DNA of 9,735 bases from CAYPXN01 sp964470915 (GTDB lineage: Bacteria; UBA10199; JADFYH01), in NCBI GenBank assembly GCA_964470915.1, contig CAYYEM010000052.1, positions 1 through 9,735 of the forward strand, read 5' to 3'. Each line of letters begins with the position of its first letter. The stretch's first letter is position 1. A model generated the notes under the pieces. That model was not told the DNA's origin. It did not search any database and saw nothing but the letters and a program-made list of their open reading frames with translations. Shown here piece by piece: positions 6,186 to 9,735 of this stretch. A program made the translations under genes and the position numbers.

Positions 6186-7127
6186 ATGGCTTTGATCAAA
6201 CCTTTAACTTTACAAGCAGCGAAATCAAAAGCTTTAGCCTCTTTGTGGACATTTCCCACTATTTTATTTTCATCTTTCGCCATAGGTTGGGGGGCTGAAG
6301 CCGCCCAATATTTTATGTCTAAAGGTCTTGCTTTGGCGATTTTGGCTTGGTTGCAAACCTTGCCCGAATTTGCTGTAGAAGCGGTCATTGCATGGCATCA
6401 AGATGTCCATCTTATGTTAGCAAACCTGACTGGGAGTTTAAGATTAATCGTTGGTTTGGGTTGGCCTTTAATTTTTTTTACCAGAGCTTGTTTTAAAAAA
6501 AATACAAATTTTAAAAATAGGTTTTCACCGATTCATTTAGAAACAGGAGATGCCGCGAGTATTTTTGGACTTCTCCTGCCTTTGATTTACTTTGTTGTTA
6601 TTTATTTAAAAAATTCGCTTCATTTTTGGGATGGGATAGTTTTGTTTTTTTTGTATTTGCTTTATTTGAAATGGGTTCAAAAAGTTCCCCCGGAAGAAAT
6701 GGAAGAACTTTCGGACATGCCTTATATTCCTCGTAAAATTGTTACTCTTCCTCCTTTATTAAGAAATTTATCAATTCTTTCCCTGTTTTTAGGGGGAGGT
6801 ATTTTACTTTGGGTGTGTGTAGAGCCTTTTTTAGAAAGCATGTTGGGTTTGGCCATGATGGTGGGAATTTCAGAGTTTGTATTTATTCAATGGCTTTCTC
6901 CATTTTTATCAGAGTTTCCAGAGAAGCTTACCGCATTCAATTGGTCAAGGAGAGAAGGCAAGGCAGGAATGGCTCTGATGAACATGGTGAGCTCTAATGT
7001 AAANNNNNNNNNNNNNNNNNNNNNNNNNNNNNNNNNNNNNNNNNNNNNNNNNNNNNNNNNNNNNNNNNNNNNNNNNNNNNNNNNNNNNNNNNNNNNNNNN
7101 NNNCCTGATTTTCTTAAAAAAGCGTAA
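6186..7127 (+). CDS. Sodium/calcium exchanger (CaCA) family membrane protein, interrupted by assembly gap
   Basis: CaCA antiporters exchange Ca2+ or other cations for Na+ or H+ across the inner membrane, using two inverted alpha repeats. Before the gap, 272 residues are readable and very hydrophobic. The first alpha repeat is LPEFAVEAVIAW (59-70) followed by ANLTGSL (79-85). The second starts SEFPEKLTAF (242-251), followed by ALMNMVSSNV (263-272), the counterpart of the usual GNxxGSNV. The family is recognised from these Pro-Glu and Gly/Ser-Ser-Asn motifs; ion specificity cannot be inferred. The 100 Ns (7004-7103) hide the rest of repeat two. The bases after the gap encode PDFLKKA and a stop in frame only if the gap really is 100 nt. 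A normal family member should have about 80-100 residues after this point, so the true gap may be longer. The start at 6186 is unsupported by a Shine-Dalgarno. Confidence 0.72.
   Translation: MALIKPLTLQAAKSKALASLWTFPTILFSSFAIGWGAEAAQYFMSKGLALAILAWLQTLPEFAVEAVIAWHQDVHLMLANLTGSLRLIVGLGWPLIFFTRACFKKNTNFKNRFSPIHLETGDAASIFGLLLPLIYFVVIYLKNSLHFWDGIVLFFLYLLYLKWVQKVPPEEMEELSDMPYIPRKIVTLPPLLRNLSILSLFLGGGILLWVCVEPFLESMLGLAMMVGISEFVFIQWLSPFLSEFPEKLTAFNWSRREGKAGMALMNMVSSNVXXXXXXXXXXXXXXXXXXXXXXXXXXXXXXXXXXPDFLKKA
7004..7103. other. Assembly gap, 100 Ns
   Basis: Exactly 100 undetermined bases, the conventional filler for a scaffold join of unknown size. The apparent frame continuity across it carries no information. 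The piece from 7104 to 7127 may not belong to the gene on the left. Confidence 0.99.
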
Positions 7128-7165
7128 AATCACTGCTTTTCATGATTTTCGTAGCCTTTTAAGTT

Positions 7166-7213
7166 AGGGATATTTTTAATAAAAATCCCTTGTAAATATT
7201 GGGCTTTACAAGG
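7166..7213 (+). promoter_or_regulatory. Two partly overlapping hairpins upstream of rpsO
   Basis: Hairpin A pairs AGGGAT-A-TTTT (7166-7176, one bulged A) with AAAAATCCCT (7181-7190). Hairpin B pairs CCTTGTAAA (7188-7196) with TTTACAAGG (7205-7213), nine perfect pairs with an eight-base loop. They share bases 7188-7190, so both cannot form in full. They lie in the 155-bp spacer before rpsO. They could be the 3' end of the upstream transcript or part of an rpsO control region. No T-run follows either, so a standard terminator is unlikely. Confidence 0.5.
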
Positions 7214-7264
7214 AAAATGAAGAGTGCTACAAGCCTCCAGATTCAAAATTCTATCTATTATAAT
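7205..7264 (+). promoter_or_regulatory. Candidate rpsO promoters
   Basis: Two options are visible. The first is TTTACA (7205-7210), a 17-bp spacer and TACAAG (7228-7233), preceded by an extended -10 TG at 7225-7226. It would give a leader of about 43 nt and keep both AAGGA ribosome-site copies. The second is a perfect TATAAT (7259-7264) with no recognisable -35, whose start would fall only about 12 nt before the ATG. Confidence 0.4.
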
Positions 7265-7282
7265 GAGAAGGAATGAAGGAAT

Positions 7283-7555
7283 ATGTCAGAAACAGCGAAC
7301 AATGTAAAAAAAGAAGTTATTCAAAAATATCAAAGTCATGAATCCGACACTGGTTCTCCTGAAGTCCAGGTCGCGCTGCTCACCCAAAGAATTAATTATC
7401 TTACAGATCATTTCAAGACACATAAAAAAGATCATGCTTCTCGCCGTGGTTTGCTTAAAATGGTAGGTCAGAGAAGAAGGCTCTTAGGTTATTTGAAGAC
7501 CAAAAATCAGGATCGATATTCCAAGCTGATTGGTGAATTAGGTTTACGTAAGTAG
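7283..7555 (+). CDS. rpsO: 30S ribosomal protein S15
   Basis: S15 is a primary 16S rRNA-binding protein of the small-subunit platform. The 90-residue product is close to the standard 89. It contains the conserved SHESDTGSPEVQVALLTQRI (18-37), THKKDHASRRGLL (46-58) and RRRLLGYL (64-71), which carry the rRNA contacts, and ends GELGLRK. The ATG at 7283 follows AAGGA at 7268-7272 (10-base spacing), with a second AAGGA at 7276-7280 only two bases away. It is followed by pnp on the same strand, the arrangement conserved in many bacteria. In E. coli S15 represses its own translation by binding its mRNA leader; whether that happens here is not shown. Confidence 0.98.
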   Translation: MSETANNVKKEVIQKYQSHESDTGSPEVQVALLTQRINYLTDHFKTHKKDHASRRGLLKMVGQRRRLLGYLKTKNQDRYSKLIGELGLRK

Positions 7556-7600
7556 TTTTATTTGACAGGTATAAATCTGAGGCGAGGTGTCTTTAGCTTA

Positions 7601-7705
7601 AGAAAAGCTTTCCAGTAAAACTGATAATTTTAGAGAATAAATCCTCTTATCAAGAAGGGTTTGTATTCTTAAATTATCAGTATGTTTTTCATTAGAAGCT
7701 TTTCT
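7601..7705 (+). promoter_or_regulatory. Long hairpin in the rpsO-pnp spacer, probable pnp leader processing/autoregulation element
   Basis: The segment folds by eye into one long stem. The outer stem is 7601-7610 with 7696-7705 (10 bp, containing AAGCTT). After an internal loop, 7620-7630 pairs with 7671-7681 (11 perfect bp, ACTGATAATTT). A small bulge is followed by 7634-7639 with 7664-7669 (6 bp), then 7640-7648 with 7652-7661 (nine pairs including one G-U, one bulged A), capped by a three-base loop. In enterobacteria, RNase III cleaves a stem-loop in the pnp leader and PNPase then represses its own synthesis. Position and shape here fit that role, but homology is not shown. A pyrimidine-rich stretch (7700-7728) follows and could alternatively serve as an imperfect rpsO terminator tail. 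Confidence 0.6.
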
Positions 7706-7786
7706 CCTTTCCTCTTTTTTATTTCCTCATCATTATTAATCAATAAACTCGCTAATGCTGAGTTTAATATTTAAGGAGCTCATTTT

Positions 7787-9735
7787 ATGAGTCAGGTTAA
7801 AAGTGTATCCGCTGAAGTAGGTGGTAAACAAATTATTATTGAAACTGGTAAGTTAGCAAAGCAGGCGACTGGTTCTGTGACAGTTCGCTGTGGAGATACT
7901 ATTGTTTTAGTGACCGCTGTAGCTAATCCTAAGCCTAAAGAAGGGGTCGATTTTCTTCCTCTCACGGTTGATTATGTAGAAAAAACTTTTGCAGCAGGAA
8001 AAATTCCAGGTGGCTTTTTTAAACGTGAAGGTCGTCCTAGTGAAAAAGAAACCCTCACTTCTCGTTTTATTGATCGTCCCATTCGTCCATTATTCCCCGA
8101 ACACTATTGCTGTGACACTCAAATTATTGCGACAGTATTATCTGCAGATCCTGAAAATGATCCTGATCTTTTGGCGATGATCGGTGCTTCAGCTGCTTTA
8201 ATGATTTCTGGAGCTCCCTTTTTAGGACCTATTGCTGGTTGTCGAGTAGGACGAGTGAATGGAGAGTGGGTGTTAAATCCTTCCTCGGACCAAATCAGTC
8301 AGTCAGATATCGACATGATTGTTGCAGGCAGTAAAGATGCAGTGGTGATGGTAGAAGGAGGCTCCAAAGAAGTGAGTGAGCAAGATATGATCGAGGCGAT
8401 TACACGTGCGCATGATGCGATTCAGCCTATTTTGGCAGCGCAAAATGAATTGGTAAAATTAGCAGGCAAAGCTCGCTGGGAAGTGATTCCTCCAGTGGTG
8501 GATAGTGACTTGGTTGAAAGAGTTCAATCATTAGGAAAAGCTCTGATTAAAGAAGCTATTAGAATCCCTGAAAAACAAAAACGTTACGAAGCACTTTCTA
8601 AAGTAAAAGAAGAAGTTTTAACTTCTGTGGTAGATGCCACCGCAGATGATGCAGATGAGAGAAAAAAGAAAGTGGAATCCATTTATGAAAATTTAAAAAG
8701 TCAGGTCATGAGAAACATGATTTTGGATGATGGAATTCGAATCGATGGTCGTGATGTTGAAACCATTCGACCCATTACTTGTGAAGTAGGTTTGTTGCCA
8801 CGAACACACGGTTCTGCTTTGTTTACAAGAGGTGAAACTCAAGGTTTGGTAGTAGTGACTTTAGGAACGGAAGAAGATGTTCAAACCATCGACAACTTAA
8901 TGGAAGTGGGCGAAAAAAGTTTCATGCTTCATTATAACTTTCCTCCATTTTCAGTTGGAGAAGTGAAGTTTTTAAGAAGCCCAGGTCGTCGAGAAATTGG
9001 TCATGGTGCCTTGGCTGAAAGAGCTGTAAAACAAGTGATGCCCGATGAAAAAACGTTTCCTTATACAGTGAGGGTGGTTTCTGAAATTTTGGAATCTAAT
9101 GGTTCTTCCTCAATGGCAAGTGTGTGCGGTGCTTCTTTGTCTTTAATGGATGCCGGGGTTCCTATTCTTCGTCCTGTTGCAGGAATTGCAATGGGTTTGA
9201 TTAAAGAAGGTGATCGTGTTGCCATTCTTTCAGATATTTTAGGTGACGAAGATCATCTTGGAGATATGGATTTTAAAGTGACAGGAACTGAAAAGGGGAT
9301 TACCGCCATTCAAATGGATATCAAAATCGAAGGTTTGAGTAAGGAGCTTTTTGCGAAGGCTCTTGAGCAAGCTCGCCGCGGTCGCTTACATATTATTTCA
9401 AAAATGAATGAAGCACTTGCTATGCCAAGACTGGATCTGTCACCATTTGCTCCTCGTTTAGAAAGTATCCGAATTCCAAAAGAAAAAATTAAAGATGTGA
9501 TTGGTCCACAAGGAAAAATCATTAAAGGAATTGTAGAACTTACGGGCGTTAAAATTGATATTAACGACGATGGATTAGTAAATATTTTTTCAAATAATCC
9601 TGTTGCTTTGGCTCAAGCAAAAGAAATTGTGGTTTATCTCACCGCAAGACCTGAAGAAGGAAAAGTATATCGTGGTCGTGTAGTAAAAATTATGGATTTC
9701 GGTGCGTTCGTTGAAATTCTTCCAGGCACAGATGG
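7787..9735 (+). CDS. pnp: Polyribonucleotide nucleotidyltransferase (PNPase), partial, C-terminus off the right edge
   Basis: PNPase degrades RNA 3' to 5' with phosphate, releasing nucleoside diphosphates, and acts in the RNA degradosome. The visible 649 complete codons cover the first RNase PH domain (about 10-145), the helical linker, the second RNase PH domain (about 325-545), a KH domain (about 562-620) and the start of S1 (from about 625). RNA-binding loop residues FFKREGR (77-83) match E. coli FFRREGR. The phosphate site is GSSS (439-442). Catalytic D489, D495 and K497 lie in GDEDHLGDMDFK, equivalent to E. coli D486, D492 and K494. The KH loop reads IGPQGK. All active-site residues are intact and no frameshift was seen. 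AAGGAG (7773-7778) sits eight bases before the ATG. Only about 50 residues of S1 and tail should be missing. Confidence 0.98.
   Translation, partial: MSQVKSVSAEVGGKQIIIETGKLAKQATGSVTVRCGDTIVLVTAVANPKPKEGVDFLPLTVDYVEKTFAAGKIPGGFFKREGRPSEKETLTSRFIDRPIRPLFPEHYCCDTQIIATVLSADPENDPDLLAMIGASAALMISGAPFLGPIAGCRVGRVNGEWVLNPSSDQISQSDIDMIVAGSKDAVVMVEGGSKEVSEQDMIEAITRAHDAIQPILAAQNELVKLAGKARWEVIPPVVDSDLVERVQSLGKALIKEAIRIPEKQKRYEALSKVKEEVLTSVVDATADDADERKKKVESIYENLKSQVMRNMILDDGIRIDGRDVETIRPITCEVGLLPRTHGSALFTRGETQGLVVVTLGTEEDVQTIDNLMEVGEKSFMLHYNFPPFSVGEVKFLRSPGRREIGHGALAERAVKQVMPDEKTFPYTVRVVSEILESNGSSSMASVCGASLSLMDAGVPILRPVAGIAMGLIKEGDRVAILSDILGDEDHLGDMDFKVTGTEKGITAIQMDIKIEGLSKELFAKALEQARRGRLHIISKMNEALAMPRLDLSPFAPRLESIRIPKEKIKDVIGPQGKIIKGIVELTGVKIDINDDGLVNIFSNNPVALAQAKEIVVYLTARPEEGKVYRGRVVKIMDFGAFVEILPGTD

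Noticed and set aside
6945..7133. Minus-strand frame crossing the N gap
   Set aside because: Its length comes from reading through unknown bases; the readable ends have no protein-like features.
7562..7590. Consensus -35 TTGACA (7562-7567) as a pnp promoter just after rpsO
   Set aside because: No acceptable -10 occurs at 16-18 bp (AGGTGT at 17), and the nearby TATAAA (7570-7575) is only two bases away from the -35, so it cannot pair with it.
7989..8180. 63-aa plus-strand frame inside pnp
   Set aside because: Out-of-frame shadow of the intact, strongly conserved PNPase coding sequence.
1..9735. Mobile elements, tRNA genes, CRISPR arrays or a defence/novel effector system
   Set aside because: No transposase or integrase frames, no terminal inverted repeats, no cloverleaf-like segments and no unusual multi-gene cassette were seen; nearly all coding space is taken by recognisable envelope and housekeeping genes.

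Overview
The window is an AT-rich stretch (roughly 60% A+T by eye) from a Gram-negative bacterium. Evidence for an outer membrane is two lipoproteins, a TatB-like/TatC pair, a class A PBP of the PBP1A type and a signal-peptide-bearing PAP2 phosphatase. Gene content and codon use look compatible with a low-GC deltaproteobacterial or Bdellovibrionota-like lineage, but that placement is only an impression. It is an assembled scaffold: 100 Ns at 7004-7103 interrupt one gene, and both ends cut through genes.

Left part (1-3709, all minus strand): a large PBP1A (mrcA-like), then a TatB-like protein, then tatC running off the left edge. The genes are close enough to be one transcript. A four-copy heptamer repeat lies just before tatB. 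Upstream of the PBP is an AT-rich divergent region with a perfect 15-bp palindrome over a possible -10 box.

Middle (3710-4696, plus strand): two small adjacent lipoproteins with the same plan (signal peptide, Cys-Lys-Lys start, charged/serine-rich neck, proline-rich tail). They are separated by a textbook rho-independent terminator sitting directly in front of the second gene's Shine-Dalgarno. The second gene ends one base from the stop of the next, oppositely oriented gene.

Centre-right (4698-7127): a minus-strand pair, PAP2-family lipid phosphatase followed by an overlapping COG0170-type polyprenol/diacylglycerol CTP-kinase-like protein, plus a divergently transcribed Na+/Ca2+-exchanger-family membrane protein broken by the gap. 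The phosphatase/kinase overlap suggests joint control of a lipid (possibly isoprenoid carrier) phosphorylation state.

Right (7128-9735, plus strand): the conserved rpsO-pnp pair. The rpsO upstream region has two partly overlapping hairpins, and the rpsO-pnp spacer encodes a long, almost continuous hairpin (7601-7705). This sits where enterobacterial pnp carries its RNase III autoregulatory stem-loop.

Most genes here are ordinary envelope and housekeeping genes. No defence system, mobile element, CRISPR array or obviously new system is visible. The best leads are the pnp leader hairpin, the lipid kinase/phosphatase overlap and the paired proline-rich lipoproteins with an intercistronic terminator.
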